Of a stretch of DNA of 64,000 nucleotides, positions 1-12,049 are shown one piece after another. The position numbers and the translations under genes are program-made. The notes under the pieces are model-generated. The model ran no database searches. It was given only the letters and a program-made list of their open reading frames with translations, and was not told the origin of the DNA. The stretch is from the NCBI RefSeq assembly GCF_010389155.1, contig NC_057761.1:44564213-44628212 (forward strand), in the 5' to 3' direction. Within the stretch, counting starts at the first letter, position 1, and each line of letters starts with the position of its first letter. The DNA comes from Erigeron canadensis (taxonomy: Eukaryota; Streptophyta; Magnoliopsida; Asterales; Asteraceae).

Positions 1-599
1 CTTTTCGTTTGATAGGTTATCTGAGATGGGTTTTGAGCAATTCAGTAAATAGCTCTTATTTCAATGACAAAGTTTCCTGAAAAATCAAATTCCTTGTTAA
101 GCTAGAAATGGTAAAATGCATTCCAACGTGTAAACTGGAACTATGGTAGTTCCAGTTATTTGTCAACCATTGCTGATTTCTGCAGGAGAGTATCTCTGAA
201 CTCAGTATACAAAATGTACAGTAACTTGATTCAGGTTGTAAGCTTGAACTGTTGTACTATTGTAATCTTAACTCTTTAAAGGTAGACAATAGTTGTAAAG
301 TGCAAATCATGAGTGTAACAACTGTGCCTTTTCGGATCTCAATATAAAGCTTTTTACATTTGATGATATACATTGTGTTTACTGTATTTGTATCGTATCT
401 GATTAGTTAGCAATGTTCATATAACGTGTCATGATTATTTTGGATCTATGTTGTTGTTTAGCGGTGGCTAGGCGTTATTAGAGGTAAATGGCGGCATATC
501 TAGGGGTTATGTGGCGATAACTATACCAGGGGTTTGAGCAGCTATCGTTGTGGGATTGTGGATATGATCTTAAAAATCAATAAAGAAGAAAAAGAAAGA
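1..599. other. Intergenic, possibly 3' flank of an upstream gene
   Basis: No open reading frame of note on either strand. The first ~400 bases are T-rich with an AATATAA-like signal near 340, as a 3' untranslated region might have, but nothing coding is visible to tie it to a gene. Confidence 0.3.
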
Positions 600-860
600 A
601 AATAGTCTCCCCGCAAGCTCATGTGCTTAGATTGCGATGGAGTATCAGACTAAGATGATATAGCTTGCGGGGAGTGTTAGACTCTTTTTTTTAAGACTGA
701 TATTAGCTTGATTAGCTTAAAAACTAAGATGATATAGTTTGCGGGGGATGTTTAGACTTTTTTTTATAAGACTCAGATGATATTAATGATAACATAACTA
801 GACTCAAATACCATGGGATATAAACCACTCCTATTGTAACCCTAATCATAATATTATAAT
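600..860 (+). mobile_element. LTR-retrotransposon remnant (PPT plus LTR start)
   Basis: A purine-rich stretch ending GCGGGGAG (about 666-675) runs straight into TGTTAGACTC, the usual polypurine-tract/LTR junction of copia-type elements. A diverged second copy follows at about 730-765 (GCGGGGGATGTTTAGACT). CCCCGCAAGCT at about 611 and AGCTTGCGGGG at about 663 are inverted. A TATA-like GGGATATAAACC lies near 818. No internal coding region survives. Family assignment is inference. Confidence 0.35.
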
Positions 861-913
861 ACAAACAATTAGTTTAACTCTTTTTAACTCATGATTTTTT
901 GCAATAATAATTC

Positions 914-1225
914 AATGATTCCATATTCGAGTCTTTGGGATTTAGCTTAACTGGACATTTAATGTCATTTATGTCTTTCAGTCAAATGTTGGTCACAGGT
1001 TCAAAACCTTTGAAAAACATATTGGGAAGTCTTTGCCAATGAGGTGGTGCATGAGGGTTTTCTCTAGCATTAGCTAGTTTCCCCCAGAACGGTAATGAGA
1101 CTTCCACCGCCTGTCATGCTCTCGAATTAACTGTGCTGGTGACGTGGTCGATCTTTACCGGACGATTAAGAGACATGCCGCTGAGTCCAATCACCATTAC
1201 TGTTAAAAAAAATGATTCCATATTC
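914..1225 (+). mobile_element. tRNA-derived SINE, copy 1, with target duplication
   Basis: Pol III box A-like TTAGCTTAACTGG (about 942-954) and box B-like GGTTCAAAACC (998-1008) are correctly spaced, and the body ends in TGTTAAAAAAAA near 1203-1210. A perfect 15-bp direct repeat, AATGATTCCATATTC, flanks it at 914-928 and 1211-1225: the mark of LINE-mediated insertion. The body is clearly the same family as the copy at 14,064-14,346. The perfect duplication suggests a fairly young insertion. Confidence 0.85.
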
Positions 1226-1735
1226 AAAATGTCTAAAAATAAAATAGGCAACACTCAATAACAATAATTGTAAAGAATATTTGTGTCATCAAATGTGTCA
1301 GATGACAAGCTTATTTAACACTTTTTGATTTTGAAATAGTATATACAAAGGGAGAATAATAGTTCCCATGACTTTCTAACTGTGAGTTTTTGCAACAATG
1401 ATTTAGGTGTTAAACACTCAAACCCATTTAACACCTTTTGTTTTTGATATACTCCTAATATATAACAAGGGCTTTATGACTTTCTAACGCAGAAGTCTTT
1501 TACAACAATAATTCAATGATTCTACATTTGTGATATGTAAAAAAGACTAACAGTCAAAAATATCTATAATACCTTATAAAAGAAATGACATATTCTATAC
1601 TAGGTAATTTTGTCTTTGAATTACCAGATTTGCCCTTGGACTTTTTTGTTTTTTTTCTTTATGTAACTACCCAAAATCTCTAACAGGCCGTCTTCCCCAC
1701 TACTTTCGCTGCATTGCGCGGATACCATGCTCGTT
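1226..1735. repeat. AT-rich DNA ending in a Helitron-like 3' terminus
   Basis: No gene. The end (about 1700-1733) reads GCATTGCGCGGATACCATGCTCG followed by TT, which resembles the GC-rich heads of the repeats at 3,115, 30,121 and 49,857. Helitron ends normally read CTRR; here it is CTCG, so this copy is either decayed or not a Helitron. Confidence 0.3.
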
Positions 1736-1868
1736 ATTTTCTAAAACAGATTGATGTTAGCCATCGATAAGCAATAATATATCATTTGTCTATTATATAA
1801 GCAAAATCATCTTGATATTTTAGTTAGGCTCTAAATTAAGTTAAACCAACATTTTATTTTATCAACTA

Positions 1869-2070
1869 AGGGTCTGTTTGTTTTTTTAACCATTAAGTGA
1901 TTGAATTGATTAAGTGACTGAATGGATAAAGAATGTCTGTATAGATTAAGTTAATACAGTTGTTTTTTATTTATTAAGTTAAGAAAACAAACACTTTTGA
2001 TGACTTAATAAATTAAGTATTTTTGATTAAGTCATGACTTAATTTATTAAGTCACAAACAAACATCACCT
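1869..2070. mobile_element. hAT-like MITE
   Basis: About 200 bp of AT-rich DNA starts GGGTCTGTTTGTTTTTTTAA and ends in the complementary sense (AACAAACATCACC). Inverted, imperfect TTAAGTGA/TCACTTAA-type blocks lie inside. No coding capacity. It lies about 220 bp upstream of the KIWI start codon and could overlap its promoter. Superfamily is inferred from terminal appearance only. Confidence 0.45.
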
Positions 2071-2288
2071 AAATATAGTATAATATAACACTATTTTGTT
2101 GTAAAATAAATATATACACATTAACACAAATTTCATAAATTTTTTTGTTTTTAAATAATTAATCTTTTCAATAAAATAACCTAAAAATTCTCACAAACAC
2201 AAAAAAATCTTTGAACTAAACACACACATTTTGAAACAAAACACACACACACACAGTTACCAAAAACACAAAAAACAGAGAAAAGAAA

Positions 2289-4764
2289 ATGTCGTACAAG
2301 CGCGGGAAAGGCAAAGACAAGGACGACGAAGACTTCATCAGTGACCACGCGCCGCCAAAGAAAACATTCAAGAAAGAAACCGCCGCCGGTGAAGATTCCG
2401 GCGGCGAAGATGACGGAAGCATCTTCATATGTGATGTGTCAAAGAACCGCAGGGTGTCGGTGAGAGTATGGCAAGGAAAAACCGTTGTTGATATCCGTGA
2501 GTATTATACTAAAGATGGCAAACAAATGCCTGGCAAAAAAGGTACTATCTTTTTTTTAAAATTTTTTTGAAAATAACAATTATAATTTCTATTTACCAAA
2601 AGTGTCACTAGGGTTTTGTTGGGTTTTTGTTATTTTAATTTGATATGTTTTTGTTTAAGTTTATACTTATACTTAGGGTTTAATCTTGCTTGAAATTGCA
2701 CTTTAGGGTTTCCAAAAAGGATGAGGCTTTCTTGTTTAGGTTACCCGCAAAGGCAAGTTTTTGACTCAGATGTATACGGTCTAACCCGGGTATCCCTGTA
2801 ACCATTTCTACAAACCAATTCCCTAACGACCCCCAAAATTGTTACCCAATGAGGTTCATACCTGAGCCCTCTCGTGAGGAAGTCGAGACATCTGACAACT
2901 AGGGAACCATGGTTGTGGTTTAATTATTATGGAGTATATGTTTACTTTGAAGTTGTCTGGAAAAAAATGGTTACTTTGAATTTTGGGACTCAAGGTGGTT
3001 GTTTCGGGGTATGGGGGTGTGGGAACTAATTAGGGTATGTATGTATGTGTGTGTGTGTGTGTGTATATATATAGTGTATTTATTGGTCCATATTGTGGTT
3101 GATTCTGTTAAGTTTATAACGTGAGGGGTACTCGCACAATGCGGTAATGGTGGCAGCGACGGGTGGTAGTGGTGTTGGTGGCGATAAAGTGTGGTTATTA
3201 ATGTAAAAGTAATTGATGTGAAAGAGGTAGTGTAGTGATTTGAAGGGTTTAGAGATGTATGTTGTAAATAATTTTATTAAAAGTATTACAGGTATATTAG
3301 TTGAAAATATTTAATTTAGTGTATTAATGAGAGAGATAGTTTGAATAGATAGGGTTGGAAAATATTTATAGGGATATCTTGGGTGGATGTAGTGTGTGGG
3401 TTGAGAATGTGTTGAAAGTGAAGGGTATTTTGGGTTTTTTTAAAGATAATGGAGTAAAGATAATGACTAGAGTTTATATAGCTTGGAAAGTGAATTTGGG
3501 TAAGTTGTTTGAAACTAACCCCGAGGGGTGGTGAAGTTGGTTATACACAAAGCAACGGTGGTGGATAGTTTCTGATAGTCATTGAGGTTTAATGCTGGTG
3601 TAAGACAAGGGTGGATGTGGGAGAGGTTTATATAGGACTTGTATGTTCGACTTTCGCTCTGCTATGACAAGTTTGATTTTGTTTGTATTGCTTAAATTTG
3701 GTATGCTTGACTCTTTTTTGCTTCTTTGGAATTGATTACATTGTATTTGGTTTGCTTAAGCTTTTATCATCATCTATCCGAAGTGTAACACCTTAGCTTT
3801 TGTGCTATTTCCTTTTGTCTATAATGTGCGGATTAAAGTTTTAGCTAATGCATTATAGTGATTTCATATGATATACTCTAACTAACTTTAATTATCTGGT
3901 ATTTCATATTTGTATGCTTGAGTTTCACTTATCTAGGCTTTATTTCCTTAACCATTTGTTATTATCAGGATAACCACTTTATATGTGCCTTGTATATGAA
4001 ATGCTGAATAATCAATTTGTGCTTCATTGCTTTTGAAGTGTTATGGCTTAACTGGCTCTAAATAAGCATCAATTTCTCAAAACACATGTTTTTGTTTTCC
4101 TGTTCAATTATCTTGGTTTTTTTTGTTGGTTTTTTTATTGCTTATGAATGTAATCTTTGGAGGCCTTAATATATTTGCCTGTTTGGTAAATCTTTCTATA
4201 TATGATTGGTTAATCCCATCCATCTGTCAAGTGGTTATATATGTAGAATAGCAATAACAGCTACTGTTTTTTTTAATTGTTCTTTCAGGTATCTCGTTGA
4301 CCATGGATCAGGTAAATAAGAATACTTTTTTTCTGGTGCTATACCATTCTCTTAAATACTTATTGCGAGAAAACTGCTAGGTTAGGCAAATGTCAAAATG
4401 GGCTATAATGCAGATTGCAGAGGAATTTTGTTCTCTGGCCAAAATTGTGTTTAACAGAAGTGTGAAACTATACTTTAAATAATAATAAATATATCTCTGA
4501 AAAATGATTTAGGAATTTGTAAGCATTTGAATACACTTTCAGTGACTTTTGTTCAATCTTTCAATTAATCATTAGCCAAGTTTTACCTGTTTGAAATGTT
4601 GAAGATAAAAACACCCACATTGACTTGTTATTTTTAAATGGTCGGATTTGCCACACCTACAAAATATCATCTATTTATAGAACAATGACCTTGATTGTTC
4701 TGTTATGCAGTGGAAAGAACTCCGTGCTCATGTGGATGAAATTGACAAGGCTCTTGCCGAGTAA
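2289..4764 (+). CDS. RNA polymerase II transcriptional coactivator KIWI (PC4/p15 family)
   Basis: Single-stranded-DNA-binding nuclear coactivator of the PC4 family. My spliced model is 2289-2541, 4289-4311 and 4711-4764, giving 108 codons, close to the usual ~107 residues of plant KIWI. Residues 1-45 are a charged, lysine-rich tail (MSYKRGKGKDKDDEDF). The PC4 core follows with SKNRRVSVRVW, VDIREYY and GKQMPGKKG, then exon 2 (GISLTMDQ) and exon 3 (WKELRAHVDEIDKALAE, stop). Exon phases join exactly and give the family's GKKGISL..DQW motif. Exon 2 is only 23 nt, a microexon. Intron 1 (about 1.75 kb) holds repeats. The ATG is the first in a CA-rich leader. Family recognition is firm; activity is inferred. 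Confidence 0.92.
2745..2925 (-). mobile_element. Candidate tRNA-derived SINE fragment in KIWI intron 1
   Basis: Read on the minus strand, this block has GTATGAACC resembling box B and TAGTTGTCAGATGTC resembling a box A. It is GC-richer than the intron around it. I see no clear A-tail or target duplication, so this is only a candidate. Confidence 0.3.
3045..3330 (+). repeat. (TG)n(TA)n microsatellite followed by GGTGG-rich dispersed repeat
   Basis: A GTGTGTGT/TATATATA tract (about 3045-3072) is followed from about 3115 by ACTCGCACAATGCGG, a GGTGGTG-rich stretch, then AATGTAAAAGTAATTGATGTG. The same succession occurs at 30,121 and 49,857, so it is a dispersed family, possibly Helitron-derived. 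It lies in KIWI intron 1. Confidence 0.5.
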
Positions 4765-6145
4765 ATGGTTGTGCTATTAGTAAAAAGTAAGCTTAGAATG
4801 ATGTTTCATATGGTAACTGTTGGCCACAATGAATGTTAGGGAAAATCTACAAGACTGGAATGCTGTTTTTTTGTTGACTTTTTGGCTCAATGTTTACCAA
4901 GGCAAATCTGCATATGTATGTAGTTGGTGAATACTATGCTGGATCTTTTTTCAGTTGAATTCTTATGTGATTTCGACTCTAACATTATGCAATGCCATTC
5001 TCCATCTTATGTTTAGAGGTACTTGACTTGGTGTCCCTTGTTTTGAATGTTTGACTGGTGACTATATGTGGACCACTCCATGATAAAAAGTTTGGGGCTA
5101 TTTGGATCTCTGTTTTAATTTTAAAAGTAGTTATACAGGTGCGACTATGCGAGTATCAATCTGGTTTCCTCTTTCTCCTTAACCAACCTTTTCAATTTTA
5201 ACAATTCATAGTTATACAATAGGAAAAGCTAAAATATCCCAAACAGCCTTGGGGCTATTATTATTATCATCCACCTTCGAACGTAATGAGGTCATGTGCT
5301 TAAACATCAATGATCATTATACTTTGATTTTGAATGGTTTGCCGTTGCTACTGCTATGTTTAGTGTTTACTACCTATCTACATATGCCATGCTATTGTTT
5401 AGTACCTACCTATACATGTCATCATAGTAATCTAGCAATCTGTAATTTCTGATATTTGAACTTACGGTTATTTTTTAACGAAGTGTTTAGAACATCACTA
5501 CAAATAAGTATTAAATTATTTCGAAGTCATGGGCATTAGGCCTTCGCCAACGGCTTTTTTTGGGGAGCATTTCTGTAGTGTTTGCATTTGGCAAGGATAT
5601 ATTTGGAAGTGTTTTATGAAGAAAAGGCTTAGCATTTTTTGTTAAAAAAATGGAAGAAAACGGAGGGTTGTCTGGCGCTTCAACCAATAATTAAAGAAAA
5701 GTTTTTAAGAAGAAATAAATGGTAATGGTTAGTAATAATTTCTCAAATATTGAATGATGAATTGGTGATTTGAGGCTGATGTGAAGAAAGAGGTTTGGGG
5801 ATAAAGCCTTATATTTCCGATCTACAAAAAATGGTAATGATAAATTTATAACAATCTTTTTACTATATATACAAGTACAAACATGTTAACGCATAATATA
5901 TACAGTAACTCTTTAAAAATTAAAACAATGTTTGTTATATAGGGAAAAATATTGTTTAGTAAATTTATATCACCATTCTACAAATGTGATCCATCATGAC
6001 AAACCCAAAGTAGAAAGAAGCCCATTTGAATATTTGATCAAACTATCCGCTAGCAAAGCAGCCCAACATAAAACCCAAGTACCTAACTACCACTCATTCC
6101 CACATTTCTATCTCAAACCCTAGCACCAAAATAGCAGCAGCACCA
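4765..6145. other. KIWI 3' flank and intergenic DNA, no gene seen
   Basis: The 3' untranslated region of KIWI must lie at the left end. The rest is AT-rich with only short chance ORFs (5249-5452, 5932-6123) that match nothing I recognise. Confidence 0.4.
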
Positions 6146-6508
<363 letters not shown>

Positions 6509-6795
6509 CACAATTACAAAAAATATTTACTGAAACTAAAAAAATTCTAGAAAAAAATATTAATATCATTTTTCAAATCAAACTAGAACAAGAAATACCC
6601 GAAAGCAATTGACCACTAAAGAAATGGTTTACAGAAATAAGTCGGATTGAAGATCTAACATTTTGATACAATATATTGGGGCAAAATACAAGGCATCGAC
6701 AATTGAAAACATAACTGTGACTGCTCAGAATATTGTCTATCAACTAAGCATGAGAAAAATACCCGTCAAGGTTGGGGGAAGGATTCCATGTTCAT

Positions 6796-9700
6796 TCATT
6801 CGCCTAATACTTTTTGCTTCTTGGACGTGTTCATGAATGGTTTTAATACCCATTCTACGGGTGCTACGTCTTCTTGCATAACTGCCCCACTTTTAATCTG
6901 CAACAGTTGCAAGAAAACCCGTCACAAAAAAGCACAATAATCCATGAGCCCAATGGTAAACAGGGAAAAATAAATAGTAGTGCCATTGATTATATAATCA
7001 AAACCATTATAATATCACAACAGTATACTTTTCCACCATAGCATTAAAATTTAAATGAAATGTTCTTTGATAAACTTCTGAAGAAGATTAATATATTACC
7101 ATACTTATTTGCTCAAAGACTTGCCAAATTAAACTTGTTTCCATCCAAACATCCACCAAATTCACAAAATTCATTGAAAATTGAAAAGATATAAAAAAGA
7201 ATATAATTGGTCGCAAACTTAAACATAAAATGTCAACTAACAAGAGTTAGCAGTTTAGGATAATGCAGTTCAAATTTGACAGCGATAATGTAAGTAACAT
7301 ATCCTGGCCTATTTAACCATGTATCAATAAGAATTTGCTACACCAATGCAATAGAAAAGATAATGTGAGTTTTATATTCAAGTCAGACTTGAAATAAATG
7401 AATTCTTCGAAGACAAGCATAAACAGTAGAATCCAATACATTTGGAACGCAAGGGACATAACAAGATGATTATAACATTTTGTGTGGAACATTTACCTGA
7501 TACAAACGTAATTCAAACCGGGGACCAACCTCCTTTAGATCAATTGATTTAGAGCCTCCACTTTGTCTATAGACATGATGCCTGCATGTTCAGTATAGCA
7601 GTCAAAACCCAAAACAAGGTCAAACCACATACAAAAATATATGCATAAGATGGAGGTGGTTTTTTCCCATTTACATAAAACTGTATATATCCGGGTTACT
7701 TATATATATAACAATTCAAGAACAAGAAAAATAAAAAACCGATCAATGGGTTGAAAATCACCTAAGGTGTAACTTTCATGCGTAAAACCTCCTAAATCTT
7801 TTAATTCAAAGGAATTATATTACCATTGTGACAATCTAACAGCTGTAATATTTGCCACACCAATCACATCAGAAAAATTACAAGCTATAGATAAGACTGA
7901 CGTGCAAAACAATATCTGCTAAACTTTAGGGAACTTAGTTCTGCACAAACTCATGTCTTGCTGGCAACACCACCGCTGCCACAAACACACCTATGACTAC
8001 GGTAATGGCCATGAATATCTAGGATGTCATTATTTTAAGCTAAGGAGAATTTTAGGCATATTAACAAAAGGAAGTCATCTGAACTATAAGTATAAGAGCA
8101 TATCTGAACCTCAAGAATCACAAGGGTTAACCAAGTCAAGTGCATCAAAAAAGGGATTGCAAAACAAAATACCTGAAAGAAACATAATCCGATTGATTAG
8201 CAAAAGTGATGATGCGTTTTGAATCAGGCTTTGGTACTGGAAAGAGATGCTTTAATATGTTTGCAGTCCTTTGACCAATCTAGCCAAAAACAAAAACAAA
8301 AAAACAATAAAAAGATGAAAAGCGACATCAAAGCAAATGACAGGTAACAATTCAACGCACTAAATCACCAATATTCCACAAGGGGCCAATCGAACAGAGC
8401 CTTATGAAACTGCCTAAAAACTGCCACCGTTATGACTTTAGAAAAATAACTGTCACTTCTCACTACATATAATAGGAGCAGACAAGGTCTATACCTTGGT
8501 AGAGAAGTTGTTAAGAATCAGATGCGGGTAAGTCTGGGAAATAGTACCCATTTCCTTCTTGTCTTTATTGTCATGTCTTGTGACCTATATAAGTGAGATT
8601 AGCATTTGCACTGAAGATTTCGTATAACAATATGCATAGGAGGTCAAACAGAAGCACAAGAAAAGCACACTTACCACATTGAGAATTTGAAAGTAAGCAG
8701 TTGGACCTAGAGGCAAGTGACTTATAATCATCTTATCAGGTACACCACGATGTTCGTGAACTAGTATGAGATCTGTTATGTCATTTACTGTGCAAGTCTC
8801 GGCTATATCATGGATAACCTGCATACATGAATCACATCAAAGACAAACCAAATGAAAGAACTCTCAATCAAATTGTTATAAACCCAAGTATAGGCCAATG
8901 TACTACCAGTAAATTAACACACACTAATCACTTTATATATACATAAAGTATATATATGTATAAACTAACCTTACCACCACGGTTTATTCGTTTTGAATTA
9001 GGGAAGACAAAGCTCAGTTCCTGCAAGTAACAGCCATTATAATATTATATAACTGTCCTCCCACACAATAATAAAAACTAAACATAGAAAAAATATAACA
9101 TCTTAAAATATTGTAAATAAATGAATTTACTCAAAAGACAAACCTTTACGAATTGTTTAAGAGTAGCACTTGGGTCGTGAGATGTGGTTATCATAATCTT
9201 TGGATTACTTACATTTGCTAGTCTGTATTCATCATCTATGGATAACCTTGGAACTATATTAAAGAAAAACAGAAGACACGGTTACTCACAAGACCAATAC
9301 TCTTCCAATGTGGAAAAAAGAAGGTGATAACTCAAAAAAATATAAAAGATACTACTCTTCCCAAGGCTATTATCTAAGAAGATAAAAAAAGACGACGCAC
9401 ACAAGCTCAATTAACATAAAGCTATAAAGGGATATCCGGGATTGTGTTTGTGGGAGTGACTGTTTTATTTTGTCATTTGCAAAATGCAATAATTTAGAAA
9501 ATAGTGTGTTTGACAGACTATACGAAAAAAGAAAGTATTATCCATAGAGCTTTCAGAAAAGGGTTCTTAAAAACAACTTTTCCAAACGCAAAATCCCAAA
9601 CACCCACTAACAAAGTAACAATAAACTTTTCCCTACAAAAACTCATGCAGCCCTTTAATTCAAGGGACAAGCACATGACATCTAAATGTATTAAATTTGT

Positions 9701-10404
9701 CTCATTTTGCTATTGCAAGTATCAAACTTATTCTTTCCTACCATATGTATTCGGCTACCTCGTCATCTAGTAAACCGTAGCGGCTTCTATGACATACAAA
9801 CTTATATGACTGACATGTTGGCAAGAAAAAAAAACTCTACTTGTTACCAGCTGAATAGATAACCTGACTCAAATGATAGCTATGAATTAAAACTTGATAA
9901 TTACACTAGCAAAAAGAAACAAACTTGATGATACATTGGTCATTTTATTCAATGCCCTTGTTGGGTTGCAGAGACTTTAAATTATAATATATAAATAGAC
10001 ACTATATCTATATATCTAACTAACTAAGTATATGATATACATAACAGATAAAAGACATGTGTAAATACCAGCAGTTTCCTCATCTTCGAGATCGATTTCT
10101 TGGCGCAGAGCAGCATCCTCATTTCTAAGCTCAGTTGGAATTGGTTTCCCCTCTATCACAAAAAATCAATTAAATATATAAAATTATATAAAGAACCCCA
10201 CAAAGAAAAACATAATCTTGATTATAAAATAAAATTAAAAAAAAAAAACCCACAAATAAAAAAGTAAACTTGATTAAAGAAATAAAGAAAACCTTCAAGG
10301 GCTTGTTTGATTTTGCGTTTGTTTTCATAACGCAGACGTTCTTTGCCTTCCAAGTTTTTCCTGTATAAATACTCTCTTCTCAAACGAATATTCCTTCTCA
10401 ACAT
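6796..10404 (-). CDS. U3 small nucleolar ribonucleoprotein IMP4 (Brix domain)
   Basis: Nucleolar protein that with IMP3 and MPP10 joins U3 snoRNA to pre-18S rRNA in the small-subunit processome. Spliced model, in transcript order: 10404-10293, 10152-10069, 9253-9144, 9020-8970, 8818-8675, 8584-8495, 8279-8173, 7581-7497, 6897-6796; 294 residues, normal for plant IMP4. It begins MLRRNIRLRREYLYRK and continues EEGKPIPTELRNEDAALRQ. The Brix domain spans about 80-260 with PKIMITTSHDPSATLKQF, FPNSKRINRGG, LILVHEHRGVPD and ISHLPLGPTAYFQILNV, then GPRFELRLYQ; the C terminus is MNTSKKQKVLGE. All nine exons join in frame. Upstream lies a telo-box. Introns hold a MITE. No defect seen. Confidence 0.94.
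9437..9606. mobile_element. Small hAT-like MITE in IMP4 intron 2
   Basis: Ends are inverted and similar (GGATTGTGTTTGTGGG at left, ATCCCAAACACCCA at right) around about 140 AT-rich bases without coding potential. A short ORF overlapping it (9504-9770) is chance. Confidence 0.4.
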
Positions 10405-10529
10405 ATTTAGTTAATTTCAATTCACACACACACACACAAATGTGTGGAAAGTTGGAAAAGATAAGGAGAAGAAAACAGGGTTTTGGTGTTCGGTTTGCAG
10501 TCAAGGGGGTTTGAGGTTTGGGGGCCAGT

Positions 10530-10538
10530 TTAGGGTTT
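10530..10538 (-). promoter_or_regulatory. Telo-box in the IMP4 promoter
   Basis: AAACCCTAA on the minus strand, about 130 bp upstream of the IMP4 start codon. In plants this motif is enriched in promoters of ribosomal-protein and ribosome-biogenesis genes, which fits IMP4. Function here is inferred from motif and position. Confidence 0.55.
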
Positions 10539-10559
10539 TAGAGGTATAGTTCAGAACTT

Positions 10560-12049
10560 CAGATATGGAATATTAAATAAGTGCCACATAACTATTATAG
10601 CTTGTGAAATTTAATCCATTACATTAAATAACAACTAGTTGCGTTGCTCCGAAAAACATAACGTATGAAAATAACAGATCGGAAGATTTGAAAACCGAAT
10701 CCATATGTTAAAAAATTTTACTTTAGTTCGAATTCAACTTCTCATATGTAGAGAGAAATAATAAAAGGTTTTGGAAGTCTGAGTTTTTTCCAAAAACAAT
10801 TTGTCATCAAACGTAAAATTAGAATTGACCAAATCAAAATATTAAAAAACATACAATCATACGACATAAGCATATTTCTTATTGAGCTTAAGAATTCCAA
10901 ATTACTATGTTTATTTATTTCTTATTGAGCTTAAGAATTCCAAATTACTATGTTTATTAAAGTTATAAGAAGTTACTTATGAAGTTTTGTCATTTATTGT
11001 TTAACTTTTTAAAAAAAAAAATCTATTCTCTTATGTAAAAACATCCAGTTCGTTGTTGACTTTTTGTTAACCTGTTATCATATATCATTGCTACGTCTAA
11101 TTTTTTTATTTACTTATATTATTATAACAAAAGCAAATAGGGTTCATGTTACATAATTATGTTTAAACAACAAATATTATGTCCAGATGTCAATATCCTA
11201 ATCTGATTATCACAGGAAATGTCGGAGTTGAAATTGTAATGTAATGGACACGCGTGCCATAACTATTACTAATACACGTGTCTTATCAAAACTGAAAGAG
11301 ATTTCCTTCCATTAGTTCTATATATTCATTTAAATGAAACGCGAAAAACCACCTATATTTTCAAGATCTACTTTCTACTCTTATCTCTTTCCTGAATGGA
11401 TCTTTAGTCATTTACTTTCCATTCTTCATTTCTCTCTTTCTAAAACCCATCTTTACAAGCCACTTGTATATTCGTTAACAACTAAACAATTTTAAACGTT
11501 GTCTTGTGATCAGTGAGAAGAACTTCAACATTTGCTTTGTTTATCCGTACGCCCTTTTGTTATTATGAGTGATTCCCGGAAGATCCAACTATGACAGTGG
11601 CCAAGAATATGTGTTGGCGACGGTGACCAAGAAAGGTATTGATATTGGGATCATGGAAGAGTAGAGGGTGTTGGTTAATGGAAGCTATAGTGCGGTGCAT
11701 TTCCGTACAACGTTGTGTTCATTGTTGCAGCCTCAAACTCATTCATGACAAACACTTTCATTGTAATTTTTTTTTAAAAAAATTGTAAATCTTCTAAGTT
11801 TGATCAAGTGATACTAAAGTACCTGGCAGAGTTTGATGGGGTTTTTTTTGGTTTTTTTTTCATTGTTATTTGTAATTAGGGGGCCAATTTTTCATCTAGG
11901 AATAAAGAAAAAAAGATACCCCTACTTAAAGAAGCATAAGAAGATAAATGTAAGAGGAAAAACCATAAAAATAATAAAAAAAGGACAATATGAGAAGGCG
12001 TGCATAAATACGCACGGTTTTATATATATATGTATGTATATATATATAT
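10560..12049. other. Intergenic AT-rich DNA with repeats
   Basis: No gene recognised. It holds a perfect tandem duplication (10875-10960) and a CTAG|TT terminus-like site near 10635. The ORF at 11833-12126 is low-complexity lysine/tyrosine-rich and overlaps the left end of a transposon, so I do not call it. Confidence 0.4.
10875..10960. repeat. Perfect 43-bp tandem duplication
   Basis: The unit beginning TTTCTTATTGAGCTTAAG and ending TGTTTATTTA occurs twice head to tail (10875-10917 and 10918-10960), essentially without mismatch: a recent duplication or an assembly artefact. Confidence 0.8.

Noticed and set aside
610..675. CCCCGCAAGCT...AGCTTGCGGGG inverted repeat as a terminator or riboswitch
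   Set aside because: This is plant nuclear DNA; the second arm is better explained as an LTR polypurine tract.
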